Positions 1-8,448 of a stretch of 64,000 nt of DNA are shown here, piece by piece. The notes beneath the pieces were generated by a model. It worked only from the letters and a program-made list of their open reading frames with translations. It was not told the DNA's origin and made no database searches. This DNA is from Thioalkalivibrio sp. ALJ7 (GTDB lineage Bacteria > Pseudomonadota > Gammaproteobacteria > Ectothiorhodospirales > Ectothiorhodospiraceae). The position numbers and the translations under genes are program-made. Positions within the stretch are counted from its first letter, which is position 1; the number at the start of each line of letters is the position of its first letter. The stretch lies in the NCBI RefSeq assembly GCF_000376865.1, contig NZ_AQXQ01000010.1, forward strand, positions 124,001 to 188,000, given 5' to 3'.

Positions 1-1
1 C

Positions 2-1099
2 GACCCGAGTGGCGCGACCCAGGTCAACCAGTTCGAGCGCATCATCCAGGCCACCAAGCAGTTCCAGCGCAATATCGACAATACCCAGCCGCGCCTGCAG
101 CAGGAGGAATCCGCTCTGCAGAGTGGGACGGACCTGCTACAGCGGGCTCGCGAGCTGGTGGTTGCGGGTAACAACGACAGCCAGACCAATGAAACGCGTG
201 AGTACCTTGCCGGTGAATTGCGCCAACTGCGGGATGGTCTGTTCGATATCGCGAACACCAAGGACCCGAACGGAGAGTACCTGTTTGCGGGTACCAAATC
301 GTTGCAGCAGCCCTTCCAGCAGGATGGCTCGGGTGCGGTGCGCTACGAAGGGGCCGATGGTACGGGGAGTATCCGCGAGGTTGCGATCTCGGCCAACCGA
401 AAGATACCAATCGGAGACACCGGCGCCCGGGTGTTCATGGACATTCCGGAGAATGATGGACGTGTTGGTGCCGAAGTGATCAACCGCGAGCCGGGTAGCC
501 GCCTGGTGATCGATCAGACCGGCGTTAATGACTCGGCGAGCCTGACCGCAGACACCTACACCATCACCTTTGAGGATCTGGGCGGTGGCGAGATCGGGTA
601 TGTAGTCGAGGATGGGGGTGGTAACACGGTCGCCAATGGTCCGTATGTGCCGGGCGAGGCGATCACATTCCAGGGACGCTCGATTACCCTCAGCGGTACG
701 CCCGAACTCGGGGATGAAGTGGAATCTCGGCCGGCGCAGAACAAAAGCGTCTTCGAAAGCCTGGATGCGATTATTGCTGCCCTGGAAGAGGGGGGCGCCA
801 GCGGAAGCAGTCGCGCTAACCTGGCCACTGCCAGCAACACTGCACTGGCGGATCTTGATGCCGTGTTGGGTAACTTCAGTGACATCCGCGCCGAAGTGGG
901 GTCGCGCCTGAAGAGCTTCGATCAGCAAAAGGACCTGAATGAGGACCGCCTGGTGGATTTGAACAGCGCGGTCTCCGAGATCCGCGACCTGGACTACGCC
1001 GAAGCGATCAGCCGGTTCAACCAGCAGCAGGTAGCCCTGCAGGCGGCCCAGCAGACCTATACCCAGGTGAATCGCTTGTCGTTGTTCGATTTCCTCTGA
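2..1099 (+). CDS. flgL: Flagellar hook-filament junction protein FlgL (5'-truncated)
   Basis: The reading frame is open from base 2 to the TGA at 1097-1099, so the N-terminus lies outside the window and about 365 codons remain. FlgL (HAP3) joins the flagellar hook to the filament outside the cell. The identification rests on flagellin-like coiled ends: the first visible residues are helical and Gln-rich, and the C-terminus has the family signature DLDYAEAISRFNQQQ followed by ALQAAQQTY and a terminal LSLFDFL. The middle is a variable, Gly/Thr-rich surface domain. The rest of the flagellar cluster presumably lies upstream. Confidence 0.93.
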   Translation, partial: DPSGATQVNQFERIIQATKQFQRNIDNTQPRLQQEESALQSGTDLLQRARELVVAGNNDSQTNETREYLAGELRQLRDGLFDIANTKDPNGEYLFAGTKSLQQPFQQDGSGAVRYEGADGTGSIREVAISANRKIPIGDTGARVFMDIPENDGRVGAEVINREPGSRLVIDQTGVNDSASLTADTYTITFEDLGGGEIGYVVEDGGGNTVANGPYVPGEAITFQGRSITLSGTPELGDEVESRPAQNKSVFESLDAIIAALEEGGASGSSRANLATASNTALADLDAVLGNFSDIRAEVGSRLKSFDQQKDLNEDRLVDLNSAVSEIRDLDYAEAISRFNQQQVALQAAQQTYTQVNRLSLFDFL

Positions 1100-1173
1100 T
1101 CGGATGATTCCGCGTACGTCCTGGGCGCGCCTTTATGCGACCATGAGGCCGTTTCGATCTACGAGAGTCCGGC

Positions 1174-1863
1174 ATGGCCAAGAAGCAAGAACCCTCCGCG
1201 CCCATTCAGTACCGATCCACTGGGCGGCCCCCGCGTTATCTGATTGTGCTGTTGATCCTGGCTGCTTTGTGGGCTGGATTCTGGGGCATTATCCACCTGC
1301 AGTCGGGCGAGCCGGAGTCGGTCACCCTGGACGTTCAGGAACAAGCCGAGCTGGAGGCCAAACTCCAGGCGCTGGGCCAGCGCGATGGTGAGCCTCGCCC
1401 GGATTCGGCGCCCAGCGATCCCATCATTGATCTCGACGCCGAGGCCGAGCCCCTGGTGCCGGAGCTCTACGAAGAACGGGCCGAGGCGCGCGAGGTGCGC
1501 TTCAGCGAGCGCGAGCTGAATGCCATGATTGCGCAGGATCTGGACCTGGCGGGTCGGGTCGCCATCCGGCTGACGCCGGGGCAGGTCAGCACTCGGGTGC
1601 GGATCGACGTACCGGCGGACATCCCCTTGCTGGGCGGTCGCGTACTCAATGTGCGCTCGGGCGTGCGCTTCGGAACGGAAGAGGGGCAGGTATACGCCCA
1701 TCTCGTGGGCGTCAGCGTGGCCGGGATCCCGTTGCCAGATGCCTGGCTGGGCGGCCTGAAGGACGAGGACCTCCTGGCGCTGGAACCGTTTCAGCAACTC
1801 CGTGCCGGGGTCGAATCCATCGAGGTCCGCGACGGCGAGTTGGCCCTGCAGCTGGCCCGCTGA
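1174..1863 (+). CDS. Single-pass membrane protein, YpmS/DUF2140-like, unknown role
   Basis: This 229-residue protein has a short basic cytoplasmic tail, one transmembrane helix at about residues 23-42 (YLIVLLILAALWAGFWGII), an acidic linker with coiled-coil character, and a C-terminal domain (about 105-225). The segment FSERELNAMI followed by an LTPGQVSTRVRIDVP-like beta region resembles the lipid-binding-like fold of YpmS/DUF2140 anchored proteins. That match is from memory and tentative. It sits 74 bp after flgL on the same strand but has no obvious flagellar motif. The ATG at 1174 is the natural start; no other start gives the basic tail and helix. Confidence 0.75.
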   Translation: MAKKQEPSAPIQYRSTGRPPRYLIVLLILAALWAGFWGIIHLQSGEPESVTLDVQEQAELEAKLQALGQRDGEPRPDSAPSDPIIDLDAEAEPLVPELYEERAEAREVRFSERELNAMIAQDLDLAGRVAIRLTPGQVSTRVRIDVPADIPLLGGRVLNVRSGVRFGTEEGQVYAHLVGVSVAGIPLPDAWLGGLKDEDLLALEPFQQLRAGVESIEVRDGELALQLAR

Positions 1864-2233
1864 AGCGAATGCCCGGATCGGGCACATACGGTTTCCTTCA
1901 AAGGGCAGGGATTCTTCGTCTTGCATTACCTCGAAGAGATCGCCACCCCTGAAACCGGCCCCTTCACCCCCGCCAGTCCGCAAGCCGCGCAGCAGTGATT
2001 CAGGGCCTCCCGGGGCATTCGTGGCAGGGCCAGGAGATCTCGGCTCTACGCTCCGCTCCGGCCGGGATGACCCGCACGCCCTACCCAAGGTACGCCATCC
2101 AGACCCTTCACAAGCCTCCCTGCCTTCCTGTGAATCGCCCTTGACCCAGCCCTGCTTCTGGTCTTTGCGCGCTTCGTGGTGAACCTGCCCTTGACCTCGC
2201 TTTCCGCCTCGCTGCTGTCGGGAGGATCGCGCC
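1864..2233. other. Intergenic region between convergent genes
   Basis: This stretch of 370 bases holds no gene that I can support. It separates the convergent unknown membrane protein gene and the SIMPL gene. The short ORF across it (1802-2182) has Pro/Ser-rich, shadow-like composition. It contains low-complexity segments such as tctttgcgcgcttcgtggtga (about 2161-2181), of a kind often seen as dispersed intergenic sequence. I see no clear terminator hairpin with a T-tract. Confidence 0.5.
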
Positions 2234-2989
2234 CTAACGGGGTTCTACGTCAAGGGTTGCGGCGCCTAGCGCTTGGAGCGTTCCTCTGACTCGAAGGCTG
2301 AGTGTGGAATGCCCGGCCTCCAGGGCCGGCTGGCTTGCGGACTCGTCCATTGCGCGCATGGCCATCATTGGTTGTGGACGGTCGTAATGGTCGTCCAGGA
2401 GTTCTATTTCCTCGGTGCGAAGCTGGCGGGCCCCCAGCGACCGGGCCATTACGCGGGCCTGTGCTTGGAGGTCGGCCATCGCGGTCTCGATCATGTCTTC
2501 GCGATGCGCCTGGCGCGCCTCGCGGCTCAAGGAAAAGCGGATCTGGCTGATGGTGAGTTTACCCTGTTGCAGGGCCCCGGCCAGTTCGGTCAATGCCTCG
2601 AAGTCGCCGCTGGTCAGTTCCAGGTTCTGCTCCACCTGCCAGGCCTGGATGTGGCTGCGGTCGTCGGGGTCATGAATGGCGCGAGTGGAATAACCGATGG
2701 TGCGCGCCTCAATCGCTTCGTAATTTGCGGCTTGCTCCAGGGCGGCTTCCATGTTGCGGTTCACGGTGGCCGCGGCGCTGGCCGCCTCCGGCGCCCGTGC
2801 CCCTGCGGTCATCAGTACGGTCATCTCGTCATTCGCTACCTGGCGTTCGGCTTGTCCTGTCAGGGTCAGTTTGGCGGTCTCATCGCTCGCCAGAGCGATT
2901 CCCGGCAGTGCCAGAAAGATGCTGGCCAGGACGGCAAGATGCCAGCCGCGGAGGTGGATGGGGCGGGTTCTATGGCGTGATGACATCAT
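2234..2989 (-). CDS. Periplasmic SIMPL-domain (DUF541) protein
   Basis: This protein of 251 residues starts with a signal peptide (basic start, hydrophobic stretch about 17-34, cleavage near ALA-SDE). It is followed by one SIMPL/DUF541 domain covering the rest, recognisable by LTLTGQAERQVANDEMTVLM at the mature N-terminus and a C-terminal LSLRVRGTLQAL strand. SIMPL proteins are secreted or periplasmic; several are linked to oxidative stress, but no enzymatic activity is established. It is the third gene of a leftward unit egtC-egtB-SIMPL, only 12 bp after egtB. That position hints at a stress-related role, which is inference. Confidence 0.85.
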   Translation of the reverse strand: MMSSRHRTRPIHLRGWHLAVLASIFLALPGIALASDETAKLTLTGQAERQVANDEMTVLMTAGARAPEAASAAATVNRNMEAALEQAANYEAIEARTIGYSTRAIHDPDDRSHIQAWQVEQNLELTSGDFEALTELAGALQQGKLTISQIRFSLSREARQAHREDMIETAMADLQAQARVMARSLGARQLRTEEIELLDDHYDRPQPMMAMRAMDESASQPALEAGHSTLSLRVRGTLQALGAATLDVEPR

Positions 2990-3001
2990 GGATCTCCGGA
3001 A

Positions 3002-4192
3002 TCACAAGCTGCGTGCGAGCCGGAACCCGGAGAACACGTGGCGCTTGTCTGGGGTGAAGAAGTTTCTCATTGTAGGGCGTTTGAGAAGGGGATCGCTCCA
3101 CGCGCTGCCTCCACGCAGCACATAGTGTGCTCCGTCAAACCAGGGGGCCGAATATTCGTCATAGGGAAAGGGTCGAAAACAGGGATAGGGTTGAAAGGTG
3201 TTAGCACACCATTCCCAGACGTGGCCTGTGTCCCGAAGGATGCCGGAACGGGCCGCATGTTCCCATTCGTGTTCATGCGGGAGGCGGGCATTGGCCCAGC
3301 GGGCGTAGGCATTCGCTTCGAACCACGACAGCCCGACAGCCGGGGCTTCTGGCTCCAGTGTGTGGGTCCCGTCCGGCAGGGTCTGGACGCGGGTGCCATC
3401 GCGCAGGCGCCACCAGCCGAGAGGGGCGCTGACACCGGTGCGTTCTAGCCAGGCTTCGCCGTCCGGGCCCCAGTGCTCCTCGGGTGCGTAACCACCGGAT
3501 TCCACGAATGCGATGATTTCGGCGTTCGAAACTGGATGGGAACGAATGGCGTAGGGTTCCAGTGTTACGGGATGCGGCGAGCGCTCGTTATCGAAGGTGA
3601 TCACGGCATCGGACCCGACGCTGGCCTCGCCGCCCGGAATCCAGGCCCAGTCGGTGGTCGGCCACGTGGTTGTCCTTGGTCGAGTGGGGACGGGGACCGG
3701 CGGGGTGGGGCGCGTCAGCTGTGCCCACCAGCGGACCTGTTCCAGGCTCTCCAGATGCATCGCGTGATGCTGGGCCAGAAAACCGACCAGATAGTCCTGT
3801 TCCAGCAGGGGGTGTTGGCGAACCTGCGGGTCCTCTCGTAGCAAGCGGCGATGGCGTTCCTGGCACTCCCGTCCCCATGTCAGTAGGCGTTCGGCCGATG
3901 GAAGCCGACCGCCGCGGCGCCATTTCGGACTGAGTTCGGGGAAGTAGAGCGTATGCCAGTCATGCTGCTGGCACGGTGCGTTTCCCAAGATGCGTTCTTG
4001 CAGCCATACCGCCTCGATGAAGTGGCAATGGGCGTAATGCCAGCCCATCGGGCTGAGGTCCGGGTGGTATTGGTTGCGCCACTCCTGGCGGGGTGTCGCT
4101 TCGAGCGCGGCGTTCAGGCGCTGGTGCTGCGTGTGCAGGGCGTCCAGAAGGTCGGGTTCCGGCGTGCTGGATAACGGATGGACGGCATTCAT
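3002..4192 (-). CDS. egtB: Ergothioneine biosynthesis sulfoxide synthase EgtB
   Basis: EgtB is the non-haem iron enzyme that joins the sulfur of gamma-glutamylcysteine (or cysteine) to hercynine with O2. The 396-residue protein has an N-terminal DinB_2-like helical domain (about 10-165) and a C-terminal FGE-sulfatase-type domain (about 185-396). The iron ligands expected for the family are visible: H52 in WHYAHCHFIE and an HX3HXE motif at residues 142-148 (HHAMHLE). The C-terminus has typical HVWEWCANTF, YVLRGGSAW and SGFRLARSL segments. It lies 15 bp downstream of egtC in the same leftward operon, and egtD is divergent, giving a compact egtBCD locus. Confidence 0.95.
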   Translation of the reverse strand: MNAVHPLSSTPEPDLLDALHTQHQRLNAALEATPRQEWRNQYHPDLSPMGWHYAHCHFIEAVWLQERILGNAPCQQHDWHTLYFPELSPKWRRGGRLPSAERLLTWGRECQERHRRLLREDPQVRQHPLLEQDYLVGFLAQHHAMHLESLEQVRWWAQLTRPTPPVPVPTRPRTTTWPTTDWAWIPGGEASVGSDAVITFDNERSPHPVTLEPYAIRSHPVSNAEIIAFVESGGYAPEEHWGPDGEAWLERTGVSAPLGWWRLRDGTRVQTLPDGTHTLEPEAPAVGLSWFEANAYARWANARLPHEHEWEHAARSGILRDTGHVWEWCANTFQPYPCFRPFPYDEYSAPWFDGAHYVLRGGSAWSDPLLKRPTMRNFFTPDKRHVFSGFRLARSL

Positions 4193-4207
4193 ATCCGATG
4201 GAGCCCG

Positions 4208-4990
4208 CTACAACGCCAGGAGTTCCGGAGGCTCATCCGGATCAAGGATCAGGAGGTGTCCAGGGGGCACGGGGCGCCAGCGTTCCCGGTCGGTCAATGG
4301 TTCAGAGGCCACGACCACACTGTCGTCGGGGAAGGTTTCATCATCCGTGGTGTAGTAAAGGCTGGGGCAAGGGGCATTGACCGCGTGGCGACTGGCGATG
4401 ATCCGACGCCCGTCCGAGAGAATGACGTTCAGCAGCGCCGTGTCTGCGCCCAGCCAGGTCTCCACGGTTGAAAAAGCCTCACCCAGCGCACCTTCCAGCG
4501 TCGCGTTTTCGTCGTCTGCCAGGTACTGCTGCACTAGCGCGAACAGGTATTCGGAATCGGTAGTGCCCTGGATGCTGGCCTCGACCTCGGTACTCAGAAT
4601 GTTCTGGATCTGGCGCCGGATGCCGGGTCGAAAGCCGCTGATCAGGCCGTTATGGCTGTAGAGCAGACCTTCGCGGGCAAATGGCTGGGCGTTCACGGTA
4701 TCGCCGCCGAACCCGGGTGTGGCGCTGCGGATCGCGGCGACCCACAGCGGTTGCGAGAGTTCGCTGGCCAAATCTTCCAGATTGGGGTCTTGCCACAAAG
4801 GATCGGCACGACGGTAATTTCGGGCGATGTCCCCCGCGCCGAACCAGCCGAATCCGAAGCCATCGGCGTTCACCCGCGCATACACCAGCTCCTGGGGCGC
4901 GATCGCCTGTTCGATCAGGTTGTGTGGTGGGTCCAGGATCAGGCTGCGCAGCGTGATCGGTGGGCCCAGATAAGCGAGATGTCGGCACAT
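4208..4990 (-). CDS. egtC: Class II glutamine amidotransferase, probable EgtC
   Basis: The ATG at 4990 is chosen because it places the catalytic cysteine at position 2 (MCRHLAYLG), as required in N-terminal nucleophile amidotransferases. The longer open frame upstream would run into divergent egtD. The 260-residue protein shows the GATase_6 landmarks VNADGFGFGWF, TVNAQPFAREGLLYSHNGLI and TDSEYLFALV. EgtC removes the glutamate from gamma-glutamyl-hercynylcysteine sulfoxide. Its presence suggests that EgtB here uses gamma-glutamylcysteine. First gene of the leftward egtC-egtB-SIMPL unit. Confidence 0.92.
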   Translation of the reverse strand: MCRHLAYLGPPITLRSLILDPPHNLIEQAIAPQELVYARVNADGFGFGWFGAGDIARNYRRADPLWQDPNLEDLASELSQPLWVAAIRSATPGFGGDTVNAQPFAREGLLYSHNGLISGFRPGIRRQIQNILSTEVEASIQGTTDSEYLFALVQQYLADDENATLEGALGEAFSTVETWLGADTALLNVILSDGRRIIASRHAVNAPCPSLYYTTDDETFPDDSVVVASEPLTDRERWRPVPPGHLLILDPDEPPELLAL

Positions 4991-5073
4991 TGATCCGGGC
5001 TTCCCTGGGGACAGTTGGGACGTCGGTGGTTTCATGCTAGCGTGCCGCAAACCCTCTTGATACGGAAGCCCGC
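4991..5073. promoter_or_regulatory. Divergent promoter region egtC / egtD
   Basis: These 83 bases separate the divergent starts of egtC and egtD and must hold the promoters of both. I could not assign convincing -35/-10 pairs or a regulator site. The segment gtttcatgctagcgtgccgc near 5031-5050 is the least GC-rich part. Confidence 0.45.
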
Positions 5074-6096
5074 ATGTCCGCCGACGCCTGCGCTGTACCC
5101 GTTTCCTCCCGTTACAGCCGCCGGGTGGTGGAAGAACGCGACGCCCACGCCGAGTTACTGGCCGATTTTCGCGCGGGGATGCTCGAGCCGCCGCGATCCC
5201 TGCCGCCGAAGTACTTCTACGATGCACGGGGTTCGCAGCTGTTCGATGCGATTTGCGACACGCCGGAATACTACCCGACCCGCCTGGAGGCCGAGCTCCT
5301 GGAGCGTCATGCCGATGCGATCGTGGAGGCATCGGGCGCCCGGACGCTATTCGAGCTGGGCAGCGGGACCTCGCGCAAGACCGAATACCTGCTGGCCGCC
5401 CTGGAGCGGCGCGTGGCGGCGCCCCATTACGTCGCCAATGACGTGTGTGGCGAGATCCTGGACGAGGCGGGCGAGCGGCTCTTGCAGCGCTTCGATCAAC
5501 TGCGGGTGGACAGTCTGTGCGGCGACTATGCGGCGGCCCTGGGCCACCTGGGCGAGGTCGCCGGCGCGCGTGGCGACGGTCCCCGACTGTTCGCCTTTCT
5601 CGGCAGCAGTCTGGGGAATTTCGAGGACCCAGAGGCCGCCGCCCTGCTGACCCGGATCCGCGCGACCATGAATGCGGAGGATCGCCTGTTGCTGGGGCTG
5701 GACCGGGTCAAGCCGCGTCCGGTGCTGGAGGCGGCCTACAACGATGCGGCGGGGGTCACCGCGGCGTTTAATCTGAATCTGCTGTCAGTGCTGAATACGG
5801 AGCTGGGGGCGGATTTCGACCCCGAGGGTTTCGATCACCGCGCGCCCTTCGTGCAAGAATATTCGCGGATCGAGATGCACCTGGTGGCGCGTCGCGACCA
5901 GGTCGTGCAGGTCTCGGAGCCCGAGGCTCGCCTGGAGATCGCGGCAGGCGAGATCATCCGCACCGAGATCTCGCGCAAGTTCAGCCGCGAGGCGGTCGAT
6001 GGTCTGCTGGCGGCGGCGGGGCTGGAACACGAGGCCGAGTGGTCGGCGCCCGAGGCGTGGTACTCCCTGTTCCTGCTGCGGCCCGGGGCGGCCTGA
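5074..6096 (+). CDS. egtD: L-histidine N-alpha-methyltransferase EgtD
   Basis: EgtD trimethylates histidine to hercynine with three S-adenosylmethionine, the first step of ergothioneine synthesis. The 340-residue size is normal. The family N-terminal segment PPKYFYDARGSQLFDAICDTPEYYPTR-like (about 42-70) and the SAM-binding LFELGSGTSRKTEYLL (about 91-106) are present, as are FLGSSLGNFEDPEA and the C-terminal EISRKFSREAVDGLLAAAGL. The cluster has no egtA (gamma-glutamylcysteine ligase, replaceable by gshA) and no obvious egtE C-S lyase, so these must be supplied from elsewhere. Confidence 0.96.
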   Translation: MSADACAVPVSSRYSRRVVEERDAHAELLADFRAGMLEPPRSLPPKYFYDARGSQLFDAICDTPEYYPTRLEAELLERHADAIVEASGARTLFELGSGTSRKTEYLLAALERRVAAPHYVANDVCGEILDEAGERLLQRFDQLRVDSLCGDYAAALGHLGEVAGARGDGPRLFAFLGSSLGNFEDPEAAALLTRIRATMNAEDRLLLGLDRVKPRPVLEAAYNDAAGVTAAFNLNLLSVLNTELGADFDPEGFDHRAPFVQEYSRIEMHLVARRDQVVQVSEPEARLEIAAGEIIRTEISRKFSREAVDGLLAAAGLEHEAEWSAPEAWYSLFLLRPGAA

Positions 6097-6101
6097 GCGG
6101 C

Positions 6102-6614
6102 ATGCGGGAACCGCGGCTGGTGCTGGTGCGGCATGCCCAGGCCGGTAATCCCGGCGACTGGGACGGGGCCGATCGTGACCGGCCGCTGACCGCAAAGGGG
6201 CAGGTCAGCGCGGTGCGCATGGCCCAGGCGCTGGGCGATCTGCTACCGGCTTCCGTGGAGCTCCTGTGCAGCCCCTATCTGCGCGCCCGACAGACGGCGA
6301 TCCCCCTTTCCCAGGCGCTGGATGTACCGGTGCGACAGAAGAAATGGCTGGCTCCGGGACAACCCGCCGGGCTGGAGGTCGAGGCCCTGGCCCGGAACCA
6401 GACGAAGAATGACGGGTTGGTACTGGTGGGCCACGAGCCCGACCTGTCGCTCCTGGCCAGCTGCCTGCTGGGCGCGCCCGGGGGGCGGAGTCTGGTGCAT
6501 ATGGGCAAGGGCGATGCCTGCGGGCTGGCGGGTTCGGTGCCGGGGCCGATGCGCCTTGTCTGGCACCTCCCGCGGCGGGTCCTCGAACGGCTGGCCGATG
6601 GGGAGGCGCATTAG
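6102..6614 (+). CDS. sixA: Phosphohistidine phosphatase SixA family protein
   Basis: This histidine phosphatase of 170 residues starts at the ATG at 6102, five bases after the egtD stop, so that the RHAQAGNP motif (catalytic His at residue 11) lies near the N-terminus. The DRDRPLTAKGQ and LCSPYLRARQTA segments and a second catalytic His in VGHEPDLSLL are typical of SixA, which dephosphorylates histidine phosphotransfer proteins. It sits two bases before ppx; SixA-like genes often accompany polyphosphate genes. The open frame extends upstream within egtD, but those residues are not family-like. Confidence 0.88.
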   Translation: MREPRLVLVRHAQAGNPGDWDGADRDRPLTAKGQVSAVRMAQALGDLLPASVELLCSPYLRARQTAIPLSQALDVPVRQKKWLAPGQPAGLEVEALARNQTKNDGLVLVGHEPDLSLLASCLLGAPGGRSLVHMGKGDACGLAGSVPGPMRLVWHLPRRVLERLADGEAH

Positions 6615-6616
6615 GC

Positions 6617-8116
6617 ATGCAGGAGGCTCACCATACGGAGACGGTTGCGGCCGTCGATTTGGGATCCAACAGCTTTCACATGATCGTGGCTCGGCGCCAG
6701 GATGGCGAGGTCCTGAAGGTGGACCGGCTCAAGGAGATGGTGCGGCTTGCCAGCGGCCTCGACGATCAGGGACAGCTGGATCCGGAGGTCGCCCAGCGGG
6801 CTTTGGACTGCCTGGATCGTTTCGGCCAGCGGCTGCGTCAGCTGCCGCGCGGTCATGTGCGGGTCGTTGGGACCAACACGCTGCGCCAGATGCATGACAG
6901 CCGGGCCTTTCTGCGGTCGGCGGAGCAGGCCCTCGGACATCCGGTGGAGATCATCGCCGGGCGCGAGGAGGCACGGCTGATCTACCTCGGCGTGGCCCAC
7001 ACGCTGGCGGATGACAGTGGCCGGCGCCTGGTGATGGATATCGGCGGCGGCAGCACCGAGTTCATTATCGGGGAACGCTTCGAGCCGGTCCTGGCCGAGA
7101 GCCTCGAGATGGGGTGTGTGACCTTTACCCGGCGCTTCTTCGCCGACGGCAAGCTGAGTCGCAAGGCGTTCGATGCCGCCCGGCTGCGAGCGGAGCAGGA
7201 ACTGCAGCCGATTGCCAGCTCCTACCGGGCCGAGGGATGGGATCAGGCACTCGGGGCCTCGGGCACGATCCTCGCGCTGGATCGCATGGTGCAGGAGTCG
7301 GGCCTAGACTCGGCGCCGGGCATGGACCGGCAGGCCCTCGAGCGTCTGCGGGACGCACTGATCGAGCAGGGCTCGATCGACGGGCTGGAGTTCCCCGGCC
7401 TGGCGGCAGAGCGGGCGCCGGTCATCGCCGGCGGACTGGCGGTCCTGCTGGGCGCGTTCGAGGCGCTGGGCATCGAGCGCCTGCATCCCTCCGACGGGGC
7501 GCTGCGCGAGGGAGTGGTGCATGACCTGCTGGGTCGCTTCCGGCACGAGGACGTGCGCGGGCGCACCATTCATCATCTGCGCCGGCGCTTTGCGGTGGAC
7601 CCGGCCCAGGCCGAGCGTGTACAGGCCACGCTGGCACGCCTAGTGACGTCGGTACGCGCCGCCTGGGGGCTGGACGAGGACGACGCCGCGCGCCTGGACT
7701 GGGCCGCCGAGCTGCACGAGATCGGCCTCGCCCTGGCCCACAGCAAGCACCACAAGCACGGCGAATACATCCTCACGTGGGCCGACCTGCCCGGGTTTTC
7801 GCAGCCGGAGCAGGCGGAGCTTGCGCTGCTGGTGCGGCTGCACCGGCGGAGCCTGAAACCCAAGCTGCTGGGTGGTGTGCGGGAGGATCGTGCGGGAGCC
7901 TTTCGGTATATGGCGGTCCTGTTGCGCCTGGCCGTGCTGTTGCATCGCTCGCGGGCGCCGGATCCGGTGCCGTTGGAGCGTATCGAGGCGACCGCGGAAG
8001 GGCTCGCGCTGCGCTTCGCGACGGGGTGGCTGGATGCCCATCCCCTGACACGGGCCGACCTCGACGCCGAGTGTGAGGAGTGGACCCGCCACGCACTGCA
8101 ACTCGAGTTCGCCTGA
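6617..8116 (+). CDS. ppx: Exopolyphosphatase / guanosine pentaphosphate phosphohydrolase
   Basis: This 499-residue ASKHA-fold enzyme releases phosphate from the ends of polyphosphate (or converts pppGpp to ppGpp). The N-terminal phosphate-binding loop AAVDLGSNSFHMIVA (about 11-25) and the second nucleotide motif MDIGGGSTEFIIG (about 140-152) are intact. A C-terminal helical HD-like region carries a SKHHKHGEYILTWADLPGFS segment. Length matches Ppx rather than the shorter archetypes. It follows sixA directly and is convergent to the HDOD regulator and ppk further downstream. Confidence 0.94.
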   Translation: MQEAHHTETVAAVDLGSNSFHMIVARRQDGEVLKVDRLKEMVRLASGLDDQGQLDPEVAQRALDCLDRFGQRLRQLPRGHVRVVGTNTLRQMHDSRAFLRSAEQALGHPVEIIAGREEARLIYLGVAHTLADDSGRRLVMDIGGGSTEFIIGERFEPVLAESLEMGCVTFTRRFFADGKLSRKAFDAARLRAEQELQPIASSYRAEGWDQALGASGTILALDRMVQESGLDSAPGMDRQALERLRDALIEQGSIDGLEFPGLAAERAPVIAGGLAVLLGAFEALGIERLHPSDGALREGVVHDLLGRFRHEDVRGRTIHHLRRRFAVDPAQAERVQATLARLVTSVRAAWGLDEDDAARLDWAAELHEIGLALAHSKHHKHGEYILTWADLPGFSQPEQAELALLVRLHRRSLKPKLLGGVREDRAGAFRYMAVLLRLAVLLHRSRAPDPVPLERIEATAEGLALRFATGWLDAHPLTRADLDAECEEWTRHALQLEFA

Positions 8117-8448
8117 CGGCGGATACGGAATATCGCTTGGGCTGAGGTGTTTGTCCCCGGACCCGTTCGGGCCGGGCAGGTTTCCAGTAAGCCTCTCTTG
8201 CGCAGTAATAAGCGGGGAAGGTTCCGGAGCGCCTTAATCCCGGGAGGATCGACCAGACACGCGTGGCCGTGTGGACGGTACGAGTCGCGCGGCCGGGTCC
8301 CTGTCTTCAGTCACGTCCGGGGGTTGTACTCCAGATTCACTGACCCGGCGTTGCGCCCCGAGTCCTGCAAGGAAGGAGGTAGAGGCGCTACTCGCTGTGG
8401 GAAACGTCCTGCCCCGGATACCCGGGGTGCCAGGCGCGCGCGCGTTCA
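8117..8448. other. Intergenic region between convergent ppx and HDOD regulator
   Basis: This gap of 332 bases holds no gene I can support; the short ORFs across it are in different frames and lack ribosome binding sites. A GC-rich hairpin can form at 8155-8176 (cccgg-a-cccg tt cgggccggg, one bulge), shortly after the ppx stop. It has no T-tract, so it is at best a weak terminator. The rest appears unstructured. Confidence 0.5.

Noticed and set aside
4991-5332. N-terminal extension of EgtC
   Set aside because: The residues are not conserved-like, would place the catalytic Cys far from the N-terminus, and would overlap egtD.
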